DNA of 64,000 bases from Pseudomonas putida NBRC 14164. GTDB taxonomy: Bacteria; Pseudomonadota; Gammaproteobacteria; Pseudomonadales; Pseudomonadaceae. Within the stretch, counting starts at the first letter, position 1. Each line of letters starts with the position of its first letter. Location of the stretch: the NCBI RefSeq assembly GCF_000412675.1, contig NC_021505.1, positions 3,342,501 through 3,406,500 on the forward strand, read 5' to 3'. The notes beneath the pieces were generated by a model. It searched no databases and was not told the DNA's origin. It saw only the letters and a program-made list of their open reading frames with translations. Below, piece after piece: positions 27,620 through 36,607 of the stretch. The translations under genes were made by a program, and so were the position numbers.

Positions 27620-28534
27620 TCAGTAATCGAAACGGTCGACCGCACGCCTACGTTCGTTGTCGTCACGCCGGTCATAGATGGCTGTGGTCTGAATGTTGAC
27701 ATGGTGCGCCAGCTTCTGGGCAATCGACAGGTCATGCTCTTCGATCACCCGGGTGATGAACGCCCGGCGGAAGTCGTGCGGCATGATTTTCACCCCCACT
27801 TGCGCACCGCGCTGGCGGGCAATGTAGTAAATCGCATGCTTGGTGATACGCGCCCGGGTAATGTGGCTACCGCGGCGGATACGGTTGAACAGGAACAAGT
27901 CGTCTTCTGCCCCGGCTGGCAGGTCCTGGCGGCGCAAATCCAGCCACGCCTGCAGCTTTTCGAACGCCCATGGCGGGGCGTACTTGATCAGTTGGTGGTT
28001 GCCCTTGCCCACCACCTGGAGGCTGCGCGCCTCGAAATCGACTTGGGCCAGATCGATGTCCACCGACTCCGACTTGCGCATGCCGGTGCCGTACAGCAAG
28101 GCGATGATCGCCGCGTCGCGTACCCCCTGCGGCCGCGGGTCGGATGCGCACACATCCATCAGTTCGCGAATCAGGCTGCGGCGCAGGTTGCGCCCTGGCG
28201 GCAGGCGGCTGCCAGTGGCCGGTTTGACCTCGCGAATGCGCAACAGCTGCTCATGGTCGATCAGGCCCTGGCGCCAGGCCTCGTTCATCACCCCGCGAAT
28301 GGCGTTGACGTACAGCGACGAGCTGTTGGGCGCGTAACCGTCGGCACGCAGGGCCGACACCAAGGCGATCACGTGGCCGGGCTCTAGCCGATGCCAGGGC
28401 ACGTCGACGACATTGCAGTCGACAAAGCCCAGCCGGTCGGCGGCGTCCTGAAGGATGTAGCGCATGGTTTGCTGGCTGGATGGGGCCAGACGGGCCATGT
28501 ACTGCAGCAGCGGATTTTTCGAGAGATCGGACAA
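27620..28534 (-). CDS. Tyrosine recombinase (phage integrase family)
   Basis: This 304-aa site-specific recombinase has a SAM-like core-binding N-terminal domain (about 1-110) and a catalytic domain with the expected residues. These are Arg in YGTGMRKSE, HDFRRAF (HxxR), and the late His in LAHHVNIQTTAIYDRR, whose Tyr is the nucleophile. The start is uncertain. I chose a TTG at 28534 (MSDLSKNPLLQYMARLAPSS) because coding character upstream is weak; an ATG at 28630 would add 32 residues. No phage genes or att sites are adjacent, so it is a stand-alone recombinase between the urease and repair operons. Confidence 0.75.
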   Translation of the reverse strand: MSDLSKNPLLQYMARLAPSSQQTMRYILQDAADRLGFVDCNVVDVPWHRLEPGHVIALVSALRADGYAPNSSSLYVNAIRGVMNEAWRQGLIDHEQLLRIREVKPATGSRLPPGRNLRRSLIRELMDVCASDPRPQGVRDAAIIALLYGTGMRKSESVDIDLAQVDFEARSLQVVGKGNHQLIKYAPPWAFEKLQAWLDLRRQDLPAGAEDDLFLFNRIRRGSHITRARITKHAIYYIARQRGAQVGVKIMPHDFRRAFITRVIEEHDLSIAQKLAHHVNIQTTAIYDRRDDNERRRAVDRFDY

Positions 28535-28840
28535 AAGGTGAATCCTGTAGCGAAGCGGTCGCCGGCAGCGAACCGGCAAACGCTCAAGCGAGTCAAAACG
28601 ACCTGCGAACAAGTCCCAATGACCGGCAAGCGCGCATGCCATCAGGACCCTGAACGGTGCCATCACCTTGATATTCAAGAGTTTTGCAACTGGCACGGTT
28701 CGTAATCTTACCCCAATTGAAGCCTACCGAACGAACCGAGGATCGCCCATGGCAAGTGCAACCCATCGTTCCTACTGTAGCCCAGACAGACGGCATGCCC
28801 GGCTGAGGCGTTCATTTGTGGCAGCGCGAGACAGGGATTG

Positions 28841-31102
28841 CTAGAGGATGGCTGCCGGCCACCATGTCGGAAACATCTGCTGCACGCGGGGTTCGGCAAA
28901 GCGTTCGTCTATCAATACCAGCACGCCTCGATCCTGGTCACCACGGATAACCCGGCCCGCCGCCTGGATCACCTTGCGCACTCCAGGGTACAGGTAGGCG
29001 TAATCGAAGCCCGCCCCAAACTGCTGCCCCAGCCGCTGTTTGAACTGTTCGTTGACCGGGTTGACCTGCGGCAAACCCAAGGTGGCGACAAACGCGCCGA
29101 TCAACCGGGTACCTGGTAAATCCACGCCTTCGCCGAACGCACCGCCCAGTACGGCGAAGCCCACGCCTTTGCCATCGGCGACAAAGCGGTCAAGAAACCC
29201 TTGGCGGGCCGCCTCGTCCATTCCCGGTTCCTGGGCCCACAGCGGAATCTGCCCATGCCGCTCGGCCAGCAGACCGGCCACTTGCTGCAGGTATTCGAAG
29301 CTGCTGAAGAACGCCAGGTAGTTGCCCGGCATGCGCTCGTACTGTTGGGCAATCAGCTCGACGATCGGCGCCAGGGAGGCGTGGCGCTGCTGGTAACGGG
29401 TGGACACCTGGCTGGCAATCCTTACCTCCAGCTGCTCTGCGCGAAACGGCGCAGCCACTTCCAGCCACGCGGTATCGGCCGGCATGCCCAGCAAGTCGCT
29501 GTAGAAATGCCGCGGGCTCAACGTGGCGGAAAACAGTGTCACGCTGCGGGCCGCCTGCATGCGCGGGGCCAACAGGCGTGCCGGGGTGACATTGCGCAGG
29601 CACAGAGTAGCCAGCCGACGCTTGCGCGGGCCCTGACGCTGGCTGATGTCGAACAGAAAATGCTCATCGAACAGCTCGGCAACCCGGCTGAACTGCAAGG
29701 CCTGGAAGAAGAACTGCAACACCTGCGGGTCCATTTGCGCAGGCGTCTGGTTGATCTGCTCCTGAATCAGCCCGATGCATTGCTGAAGGGCGCGCAGCAG
29801 GCCGTCTGGCAGCGACTCGCTGGCTTGATAAGGCGCGCGCTGTTCTTTATAGATGGCGTTCCACTGCCGGTTAAGGCGGTCCAGCGCACTGACCAGCCCT
29901 GGCGGTTTGCTCTGACGCAGGGCCAGCAGCTGCCCTTGGTCAAGGGTGGCGCTGTACATGCTGCGCCCACGCTCGACAAGATTATGCGCTTCGTCCACCA
30001 GTACTGCCACGCGCCACTGGTTGAGCTGAGTGAGGCCGAACAGCAAGGCATGCGCATCGAAGTAGTAGTTGTAGTCAGCGACCAGCACGTCGACCCAGCG
30101 CGCCATCTCCTGCCCCAGGTAATACGGGCAAACCTGATGCGCCAAGGCCACTTCGCGCAGGTTGGCACGGTCAAGCAAAGGCAGTGCTGCCGCAGCCTCA
30201 CGCGCTGCCGGCAAACGGTCGTAGAAGCCTGCGGCCAGTGGGCAGGATTCACCATGACAGGCCTTGTCGGGGTACTCACAGGCCTTGTCGCGGGCGATCA
30301 ACTCCAGGGTGCGCAAGGCAGGTTGTGGCGTGGCATCGGTGATCTGGCTCATGGTATCGAGGGCCAGCGCCCTGCCCGGGGTCTTGGCAGTGAGAAAGAA
30401 CAGCTTGTCCAGCTGCTGCGGCACCATGGCTTTGAGCAGCGGGAACAAGGTACCGAGGGTCTTGCCAATGCCGGTGCTGGCCTGGGCCATCAGGCAACGC
30501 CCGGTACTTACCGCCTTGTACAAGGTTTCGGCCAGCTGCCGTTGGCCCTGGCGGAACTGTGGATAGGGGAAACGCAGCGCCTGAAGCCCTTGGTCACGCT
30601 CGGCCAGACGCCGTTGCTGGAATTGGGCCCAGCCCAGAAAGCGCTGGCACTGGGTTTCGAAGAAGGCCCGCAATTCAGCAGCCGTGTAGTGCTCACTGAA
30701 CAGCGTCTGGTCATCGCTGTCCACGTCCAGGTACACCAGCGCCACCTCGATGGCTGGCAATTGCCGTGCCTGGCACATCAACCAGCCATAGACCTTGGCC
30801 TGGGCCCAGTGCAACTGGCGGTGATTGGCCGGCTGACGCGCCAGATCGCCACGGTGCGTCTTGATCTCTTCCAGGCGATTGCTGCCAGGGTCATAACCAT
30901 CGGCGCGGCCTCGCACCTTGAGGGTTTCGAACTGGCCTTCAAGGGTGATTTCCGACTCGTAGCCCGCAGCACGCCGTGCCACCACCCGCTGGTGCCCTTC
31001 GATGCCCTCCTGGGCGGTGGGCGACGGCGTGAAGCGCAGGTCCAGGTCGCCGACCTTGGCGCTGAACTCGCACAAGGCACGCACCGCCACGCTGTAGCTC
31101 AA
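28841..31102 (-). CDS. DinG/XPD-like Fe-S superfamily 2 DNA helicase
   Basis: This 753-aa helicase has an N-terminal PD-(D/E)XK-like region (about 1-150, with a RRVVARRAAGYESEITLEG segment and EIKTHRG). Walker A follows (MAQASTGIGKT near 205), then the four-cysteine Fe-S insertion (CEYPDKACHGESC plus a later CPYYL), VLVDEAHNL as DEAH box near 368, and C-terminal helicase motifs (AAGRVIRGDQDRG). Such enzymes unwind DNA 5' to 3' and act in repair. Translation starts at a TTG at 31102 overlapping the FAN1 stop (TTGA), a coupled start with GGAG upstream. With FAN1 it forms a two-gene repair operon. Confidence 0.85.
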   Translation of the reverse strand: MSYSVAVRALCEFSAKVGDLDLRFTPSPTAQEGIEGHQRVVARRAAGYESEITLEGQFETLKVRGRADGYDPGSNRLEEIKTHRGDLARQPANHRQLHWAQAKVYGWLMCQARQLPAIEVALVYLDVDSDDQTLFSEHYTAAELRAFFETQCQRFLGWAQFQQRRLAERDQGLQALRFPYPQFRQGQRQLAETLYKAVSTGRCLMAQASTGIGKTLGTLFPLLKAMVPQQLDKLFFLTAKTPGRALALDTMSQITDATPQPALRTLELIARDKACEYPDKACHGESCPLAAGFYDRLPAAREAAAALPLLDRANLREVALAHQVCPYYLGQEMARWVDVLVADYNYYFDAHALLFGLTQLNQWRVAVLVDEAHNLVERGRSMYSATLDQGQLLALRQSKPPGLVSALDRLNRQWNAIYKEQRAPYQASESLPDGLLRALQQCIGLIQEQINQTPAQMDPQVLQFFFQALQFSRVAELFDEHFLFDISQRQGPRKRRLATLCLRNVTPARLLAPRMQAARSVTLFSATLSPRHFYSDLLGMPADTAWLEVAAPFRAEQLEVRIASQVSTRYQQRHASLAPIVELIAQQYERMPGNYLAFFSSFEYLQQVAGLLAERHGQIPLWAQEPGMDEAARQGFLDRFVADGKGVGFAVLGGAFGEGVDLPGTRLIGAFVATLGLPQVNPVNEQFKQRLGQQFGAGFDYAYLYPGVRKVIQAAGRVIRGDQDRGVLVLIDERFAEPRVQQMFPTWWPAAIL

Positions 31103-32748
31103 GGCGTTTCACTCCAGCGCACATGGCACACCGCAACGGGCAGGCCGTGTTGCCTGCAGAACTCCAGCCAGCGCAGCTGGTTGTCCTGCAAACGGTCACC
31201 GGGCCCCTTGACCTCGACCATGCGATAACGGCCCTGCTCGGGCCAGAACTGGATCAGGTCGGGCATGCCGGCGCGGTTGCTGCGAATGTCCTGCAACAAG
31301 CGCAGGAAGCACTGTTTCAGCTGGGCAGCCGGCAAGCAAGCCAAGGCCTGTTCCAGCAGTTCCTCGCTGAGCATGGACCAGAACACGAACGGCGACTGCA
31401 GGCCCTGCTTGCCCTTGTAGCACTCGAGAATCGCCTGACGATGGCTGCCATCGTCGAGCCGCCCCAGGCAAAGATCGAATAGCGCACTGCGCCGCTGCTG
31501 GAAGTCACTGTCGTGCAGGTCCTGTGGCGCGGCCTGGAACGGGTTGAAGAATGCGCCAGGCACAGGGGCGAAGATGGCCTCCCAGCACAACAGGCCAAAC
31601 AGGCTGTTGAACAGCGTGTTCTCCACGTAATGCGCCTGGCCGCCCTCTTGCGCCAGGTGTTGACGCACAGCTTCCTCCACACCCAACGCAGCGTACTCGC
31701 GGGGCAGCTCGAGCTCGATCAGCTCCAGCGGTGTGGCACGCTGGCGCCGCTGTGGCGGGCCGCCAAGCTTGCGCGCCAGGCGTGGCAGCATCCGTTCCAG
31801 TGCCTGCACTTCCAGCGCGTTGGCCGGTGCCGCCGCGAGCTGTAGTGCCAGCGCATGGGCCTGGGGCCACTGCTCAGTGCGCTCAAGCACCCGCACCTGG
31901 CGAATGCGTGCCTGGGCATGGCTGCACTGGCCGTACACTGCCATGGCCTGGTCCCACTCCCCCAGGCGCTCGCATTGCTGGCCCAGGGCGAACTGCAGGC
32001 GCGCATGGCGGCGGGCCAGCCACGGGTTGTCACTGTGCAGGCCCTGCAGGGTACCCAGAATCGACACGGGTTCGTCGCCCTGCTCCAGCCGCTCGGCACA
32101 CTGGTGCAAGGCCATGGCCAAGTCGACTTCGGCACGTTGCTGCAGGGCTCGCGAGCCCGTGCTGAATGGCACCTGCTCGTAACGCAACACACCGAGGTCG
32201 GCGAGGACGAACTCTGACCAGTCCTGGTACAGGTTGCCGAAGAACAACAGGCGCATGCGGTCGCACAAAGGTTGCAGGCACCACTGGAGGATGCGCACCT
32301 CGCTGTCGGGAAACCATTCGGCCAGTGACCGGCCCATCAGCCCTAGCGGTTGCAGCTGTGCCAACAGCTCATGCTTGGCGGCACGCGGGCGGCTCAGTTG
32401 CAGGGCGAAGCAGCGGGCCAGTTCGTCTTTGCGCAGCAAGGCGAACAGCTGTTCCAGGCTCAGTTGCTCGGGTTCCCGCACCCAGCCGAGCTTCTGCAAA
32501 GGGTGCAGCGCCAGCGCCGTATCGCCGATTTCGGCGTAGTCGAGCCGGTCGCTGCGAAACAGCTCGCCTTTGCGCATGACCATGCGCACCATCAAGGCCT
32601 GGGTTGGCGCTTGCAGTTGATTGAAGGCACGGATGAAGGCCAGTTCCTGGTCATCGAGCAGGTCCTGGTAGCGCTGTTCGACCCACAGCACTACCTGGCG
32701 GAAGTTATGCAGGTAGTAGAACGGGTCGTCGACGGAATGGGCGATCAC
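31099..32748 (-). CDS. FAN1-type VRR-NUC nuclease
   Basis: This 549-aa protein is a bacterial FAN1 homologue. A helical N-terminal part (SAP-like and TPR-like) leads to a C-terminal VRR-NUC domain with GMPDLIQFWPEQGRYRMVEVKGPGDRLQDNQLRWLEF. That segment holds the metal-binding PD, EVK and Q of the PD-(D/E)XK fold. FAN1 enzymes cut 5' flaps and unhook DNA interstrand crosslinks. The GTG start at 32748 lies 30 bases downstream of a LexA-like site. A DinG-like helicase is coupled downstream. This makes a plausible crosslink-repair operon. Confidence 0.88.
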   Translation of the reverse strand: MIAHSVDDPFYYLHNFRQVVLWVEQRYQDLLDDQELAFIRAFNQLQAPTQALMVRMVMRKGELFRSDRLDYAEIGDTALALHPLQKLGWVREPEQLSLEQLFALLRKDELARCFALQLSRPRAAKHELLAQLQPLGLMGRSLAEWFPDSEVRILQWCLQPLCDRMRLLFFGNLYQDWSEFVLADLGVLRYEQVPFSTGSRALQQRAEVDLAMALHQCAERLEQGDEPVSILGTLQGLHSDNPWLARRHARLQFALGQQCERLGEWDQAMAVYGQCSHAQARIRQVRVLERTEQWPQAHALALQLAAAPANALEVQALERMLPRLARKLGGPPQRRQRATPLELIELELPREYAALGVEEAVRQHLAQEGGQAHYVENTLFNSLFGLLCWEAIFAPVPGAFFNPFQAAPQDLHDSDFQQRRSALFDLCLGRLDDGSHRQAILECYKGKQGLQSPFVFWSMLSEELLEQALACLPAAQLKQCFLRLLQDIRSNRAGMPDLIQFWPEQGRYRMVEVKGPGDRLQDNQLRWLEFCRQHGLPVAVCHVRWSETP

Positions 32749-32777
32749 TGGCGGAGGTCAGGTTGCGGTAACAGGCA

Positions 32778-32793
32778 CTGTTTATACATACAG
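32778..32793 (-). promoter_or_regulatory. LexA-like SOS box upstream of FAN1
   Basis: CTGTTTATACATACAG matches the gammaproteobacterial LexA consensus CTGTATATATATACAG at 14 of 16 positions, with both CTGT and ACAG intact. It ends 29 bases before the FAN1 start, overlapping the likely promoter, so LexA would repress the nuclease-helicase operon until DNA damage. A prediction from sequence. Confidence 0.7.
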
Positions 32794-32845
32794 ATAACCA
32801 TGCCTGACAAGAGCCGTGGGTCGCGTCACGATCAACGATCCGCTT

Positions 32846-32862
32846 GGGGCGCAAAGCGCCCC
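32846..32862 (-). terminator. Hairpin after the MFS gene
   Basis: GGGGCGC/GCGCCCC with a three-base AAA loop lies just after the stop of the minus-strand MFS gene at 32869. No T-run follows on that strand, so it is at best a weak or Rho-assisted terminator. Confidence 0.4.
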
Positions 32863-32868
32863 CAGGAT

Positions 32869-34185
32869 TTATGCCTGCTCAGTCGCTCCAGTCATCTCCC
32901 CTGCTTCGTCCTTGGCACTGCCAATCGGCGCCTGCAGCAACAGGAAGTACGCCACCGCCGAGCACAATGCCACCACCGCACTGATCATGAACGCTGTGGT
33001 GAACGAGCCCGAGTACTGGATGCTGAAGCCAGTAGCGATCGGCGCCACGGAGCCGGCAATGTAGCCGCCGAAGTTCTGGATCGAGCCAAACGAGGCCACG
33101 CGCGGGCTGTCCACGATGGTATTGACGATCATCCAGGCAGTGGCACTGGCCATGTTGATGCTGAACAGTGCCAGGCACAGCAGGATGACGCAGCCTGTCA
33201 GGCCGGTGACGAACGACAGCGGCAAGGTGAACAGCGCCGCCAGCACCAGGCCGGTAATGACGCTGAACTTGCGGCTACCCAGCACAGTCATGCCACGCTT
33301 CACCAGCCGGTCGCAGAAGCGCCCGGCAACGATTGTACCCGCCGCACCAAAGCCGTAGGCCAGCGACACGACCCAGGCGGTCTTGTACAGGTCCAGGCCG
33401 TGTTCACGCTCGAAGTAGCCCGGCAACCAAGTCAGGTGCAGCCACAGCATGTAGATCACACCCATGAAACCCAGCACGGCACCCCATGTGCTGCGGTGCT
33501 TGAACAGGTCCAGCCAGCCAGCGAAGTACGAAGCCTTCGGCGTTTGCACCGAGGCCACAGGCGCCTTGTGTTCCGCTGGCAGCGGCTTGCCTTCGGCCTC
33601 CAGTTCCGCCAGGTAACGCGCCTTGCTCTTGTAGAACGTCAGCCAGCACACCGCCAGCACCATACCGATCACGCCGGTAATGATGAACATGCCACGCCAG
33701 CCGAAATTGACCATGAACAACGTCAGCAAGGGCGGCGCCAGGCACGGGCCGAGGCAGGTCGACGACCAGACCACGCCGGTCGGCGTGCCGCGCTCATTGG
33801 CATCGAACCACTCCGACAGGGCCTTGGCCGCCGACGGGAACATGGGCGCCTCGCCAATCCCCAGCAGCACCCGCAGGCCCATGAAACCGGCAAAGCTGTT
33901 GACCATGCCAAACGCCGCCTGGGCCACCGACCAGCCCAGCAGCGAGGCGCCGAGCGCGACCTTGCTGCCCAGGCGGTCGATGATCATGCCCATTGGCAAC
34001 TGGGCAAAGGCGTAGGCAATGGAAAACGCCGACAACAGGATGCCCATCTGCGACGGGCTGATCATCATGTCTTTCTGGATGGAGGTGTTGGCGATCGACA
34101 GCGCACTACGGTCCAGGTAGTTGACGATGCCGATCAGCAGCAGAAACACAACTGTGATGCGCTGGTACTTCTTCATAGGGTTCAT
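32869..34185 (-). CDS. MFS transporter, sugar-acid (ACS) type
   Basis: This 438-aa, 12-helix carrier has YLDRSALSIANTSIQKDM near 22-40 and LGIGEAPMFPSAAKALSEWF near 110, both typical of the anion:cation symporter family that imports hexonates, glucarate or galactonate with protons. A central loop (about 195-220) separates two six-helix halves. It starts at an ATG at 34185 with AAGG upstream. It is last in the FAH, Ldh, UxaA gene set and likely imports the substrate of those enzymes. Confidence 0.85.
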   Translation of the reverse strand: MNPMKKYQRITVVFLLLIGIVNYLDRSALSIANTSIQKDMMISPSQMGILLSAFSIAYAFAQLPMGMIIDRLGSKVALGASLLGWSVAQAAFGMVNSFAGFMGLRVLLGIGEAPMFPSAAKALSEWFDANERGTPTGVVWSSTCLGPCLAPPLLTLFMVNFGWRGMFIITGVIGMVLAVCWLTFYKSKARYLAELEAEGKPLPAEHKAPVASVQTPKASYFAGWLDLFKHRSTWGAVLGFMGVIYMLWLHLTWLPGYFEREHGLDLYKTAWVVSLAYGFGAAGTIVAGRFCDRLVKRGMTVLGSRKFSVITGLVLAALFTLPLSFVTGLTGCVILLCLALFSINMASATAWMIVNTIVDSPRVASFGSIQNFGGYIAGSVAPIATGFSIQYSGSFTTAFMISAVVALCSAVAYFLLLQAPIGSAKDEAGEMTGATEQA

Positions 34186-34275
34186 CTGTCGACCTTTATT
34201 ATTATTGTTGCCGCGCTGTCAGCGCTTTGGCGATCCATCGATGTGCCTGCGCCCCTCCCTTGCGCAGCGTGTCGC

Positions 34276-35493
34276 TCAAGGCTGGCGTGCGGTAGCTGCA
34301 ACCTCCAGCAGGCCACGCCGGCCGAGGTTGTCGATCAACGCGCGCAGGCCAAACGCCCACTGCGGTGCCTGGTCGCTGGTGGTCACGCGGTTGCACAGGG
34401 TACCCAGTTGCGGGTTGCTGATGGTCACCACATCACCCGGCTTGTGGGTAAAGCCATTGCCCGGCTGGTCACGGTCCTGCTTGGGGGCAAACAGGGTGCC
34501 GAGGAAGAGCACCATGCCGTCGGGGTACTGATGGTTTTCGTTGAGGGTTTGCTGCACCAGGTCTTGCGGGTCGCGGCTGATCTGGCGCATGGAGCTGCGG
34601 CCAGACAGTATAAAACCGTCCTCGCCCTCAACCCGCAGGTCCACTTCGGCGTTGCGCACATCGTCAAGGCCGAAGCTTTCGTCAAACAGCCGCAGCAGCG
34701 GGCCCAGTGCGGTGGAGGCATTGTTGTCCTTGGCCTTGGACAGCAGCAAGGCGCTACGCCCTTCGAAGTCGCGCAGGTTGACGTCGTTGCCGAGCATAGC
34801 GCCCTTGATGCTGCCATCGCTGGATACTGCCAGCACCACTTCCGGCTCAGGGTTGTTCCAGCTGGACTTGGGGTGGATGCCGATATCGGCACCGTGGCCA
34901 ACTGCCGACAGCGGCTGGGCCTTGGTAAACACTTCAGCATCCGGGCCAATGCCCACTTCCAGGTATTGCGACCACAGGCCCTGCTCCACCAGCACCTTGC
35001 GCAGCGCTTCGGCCTGGGCCGAGCCTGGCACGATCTGCGACAGGTCGGCGCCGATGCGGCTGGCCAGGGTGTCACGGATGGCATCGGCCTTGGCCGGGTC
35101 GCCCTTGGCCTGCTCTTCCACCACACGCTCCAGCAGGCTGGTGGCGAAGGTTACGCCAGCGGCCTTCACCGCCTGCAAGTCGACAGGCGCCAGCAGCCAT
35201 GGCTGACTCGGGTCGCGCTGGGTGGGGTCGCTGTTGTCCAGCAACACCGATAGCGCCACCAGCGGCTCGGCCAGCGGCAACGCGCGCAGGTAGGCCACCG
35301 GGTCGGCCACTTCCAGCAGGGCCGAGACAGTCGCCACGTGGGTGCTGATGTCGTAGACCGCGCCGGCTTTCACCAGCACCACCGCCGGCCCCTGGTCCGC
35401 GAGCCACACCCGCCCTACCCAGCTGCCGCTGTCGAACATACTGGCATCCTGGCTCAGCGGCAGCGGTTGATTGGCGTTCGATCGGTCAGTCAT
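34276..35493 (-). CDS. Fumarylacetoacetate hydrolase (FAH) family enzyme
   Basis: This 405-aa FAH-fold protein has the catalytic C-terminal domain with metal ligands in NPEPEVVLAV and GNDVNLRDFEG, preceded by a long N-terminal part. Long FAH members include 2-keto-3-deoxy-pentonate dehydratases and other sugar-acid enzymes that cleave or dehydrate 2-oxo acids. The reaction here is not fixed. The ATG at 35493 (MTDRSNANQP) is preferred to an upstream in-frame start that would overlap the Ldh gene. It is probably co-transcribed with the Ldh and UxaA genes. Confidence 0.8.
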   Translation of the reverse strand: MTDRSNANQPLPLSQDASMFDSGSWVGRVWLADQGPAVVLVKAGAVYDISTHVATVSALLEVADPVAYLRALPLAEPLVALSVLLDNSDPTQRDPSQPWLLAPVDLQAVKAAGVTFATSLLERVVEEQAKGDPAKADAIRDTLASRIGADLSQIVPGSAQAEALRKVLVEQGLWSQYLEVGIGPDAEVFTKAQPLSAVGHGADIGIHPKSSWNNPEPEVVLAVSSDGSIKGAMLGNDVNLRDFEGRSALLLSKAKDNNASTALGPLLRLFDESFGLDDVRNAEVDLRVEGEDGFILSGRSSMRQISRDPQDLVQQTLNENHQYPDGMVLFLGTLFAPKQDRDQPGNGFTHKPGDVVTISNPQLGTLCNRVTTSDQAPQWAFGLRALIDNLGRRGLLEVAATARQP

Positions 35494-35513
35494 CTGTGTA
35501 CCCTTACTGTGCA

Positions 35514-36572
35514 TCATTGGGAAAGTGCCGGCAGTTGCAATTGGCCGGCCAGGCGATCAAGGTCAGCCAGCAGCTGTGGCGAGAGGCTCACGCCCTGCTG
35601 CAGGGCCTGGCGGCGCAGCGCAAGGCCAGCCTGCCCAGGCAAGCGCACCGGGCGAGCGGGGTCGAGCGGGCGGCTGGCGAGTACCAGTCGGCCCAGGAAA
35701 CTGGTTTCATCGGTGAACGCTTCCAGGCCGCCGAAGAAGCGCGGGTCGATGACCACGGCAGTGGCCGAGGCGCCCCACTGCTCAGGGGCATCCTTGCGCC
35801 CATGGCCGGCCAGGCCGGACGTCAGGGCTTCGACCAGCAGCGCCAGGGCAAAGCCTTTGTGGCCAAAGGCCTGGCCGCCGAGGGGCAGGATGCTGCCTTG
35901 CGGGCGGGTAAAGAAATCGACCGGGTCGTCGCTCAGCTGCCCGTCATTGCTCACCAGTACCGGGTGCGGCAGGCGGCTGCCGGCATCGCGGCACTGGCCA
36001 ACCAGCCCGAGGGTAACGGTCGACATGCTCACGTCCAGCAGGATCGGCTCGCCCAGGGTCGGGATACCGGCAGCAATCGGGTTGGGGGTGTAGATGGGGT
36101 CGATGCCACCGTGGGCGCAGACCAGCCCCACCGAGGGGTCCGATGAATAGAGCATGGCCACCAGGCCCTGGTCGGTAAAGGGCTTGAGATAGGCGGCCAG
36201 GCAGCCAATGTGCGAAGCACGGCGCACCACCGCAATGCCGATGCCCTGCGCGGTCGCACCTTTTGCCGCGCAGTCCAGGGCACGGCTGACGCAGTAGGGC
36301 CCCAGCAGGTAATGGCCATCGAACACGCTGGCGATGCCACTGTCCGACACCTGTTCCAGTGCCTGTGCACGGGCCTTGACCTTGCCTTCCTGCATGCCAC
36401 CGATGTAGCGGCTGACCAGGTTCAGGCCGTGGGTACGGTGCCCGAGCAGTTCACCTTCGAGCAGAACCCGGGTCACCACCTGGGCGACTTCGGTATCGGC
36501 ACCGGCTTTTTCGAACAGTTGCTCGACAAAGGTGGTGAGCGCTTGCACGTTGTGATGTGTGGCTTGAGTCAT
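35514..36572 (-). CDS. Malate/L-lactate/sulfolactate (Ldh) family dehydrogenase
   Basis: This 352-aa NAD(P)-dependent oxidoreductase of the Ldh (not the MDH-like LDH) family contains GHRTHGLNLVSRYIGGM near 47 and RRASHIGCLAAYLKPF near 118, whose histidine is catalytic. It also has NPIAAGIPTLGEPILLDVSMS near 170. Family members reduce 2-oxo acids or 2,3-diketo sugars. The ATG at 36572 (MTQATHHNV) is favoured; an upstream in-frame start overlaps non-conserved sequence. In this operon it probably oxidises or reduces an intermediate of sugar-acid breakdown. Confidence 0.82.
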   Translation of the reverse strand: MTQATHHNVQALTTFVEQLFEKAGADTEVAQVVTRVLLEGELLGHRTHGLNLVSRYIGGMQEGKVKARAQALEQVSDSGIASVFDGHYLLGPYCVSRALDCAAKGATAQGIGIAVVRRASHIGCLAAYLKPFTDQGLVAMLYSSDPSVGLVCAHGGIDPIYTPNPIAAGIPTLGEPILLDVSMSTVTLGLVGQCRDAGSRLPHPVLVSNDGQLSDDPVDFFTRPQGSILPLGGQAFGHKGFALALLVEALTSGLAGHGRKDAPEQWGASATAVVIDPRFFGGLEAFTDETSFLGRLVLASRPLDPARPVRLPGQAGLALRRQALQQGVSLSPQLLADLDRLAGQLQLPALSQ

Positions 36573-36607
36573 TGTTGTTATCTCGTAAGCGGGGCGGGAG
36601 CGGTCAA

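Noticed and set aside
29201..31228. 675-codon plus-strand open frame
   Set aside because: Antisense to the DinG-like helicase, whose motifs are complete on the minus strand.
32350..35253. Very long plus-strand open frame (967 codons)
   Set aside because: Antisense to FAN1, MFS and FAH-family genes, all clear on the minus strand; His/Gln/Arg-rich text is typical of GC-rich shadow frames.
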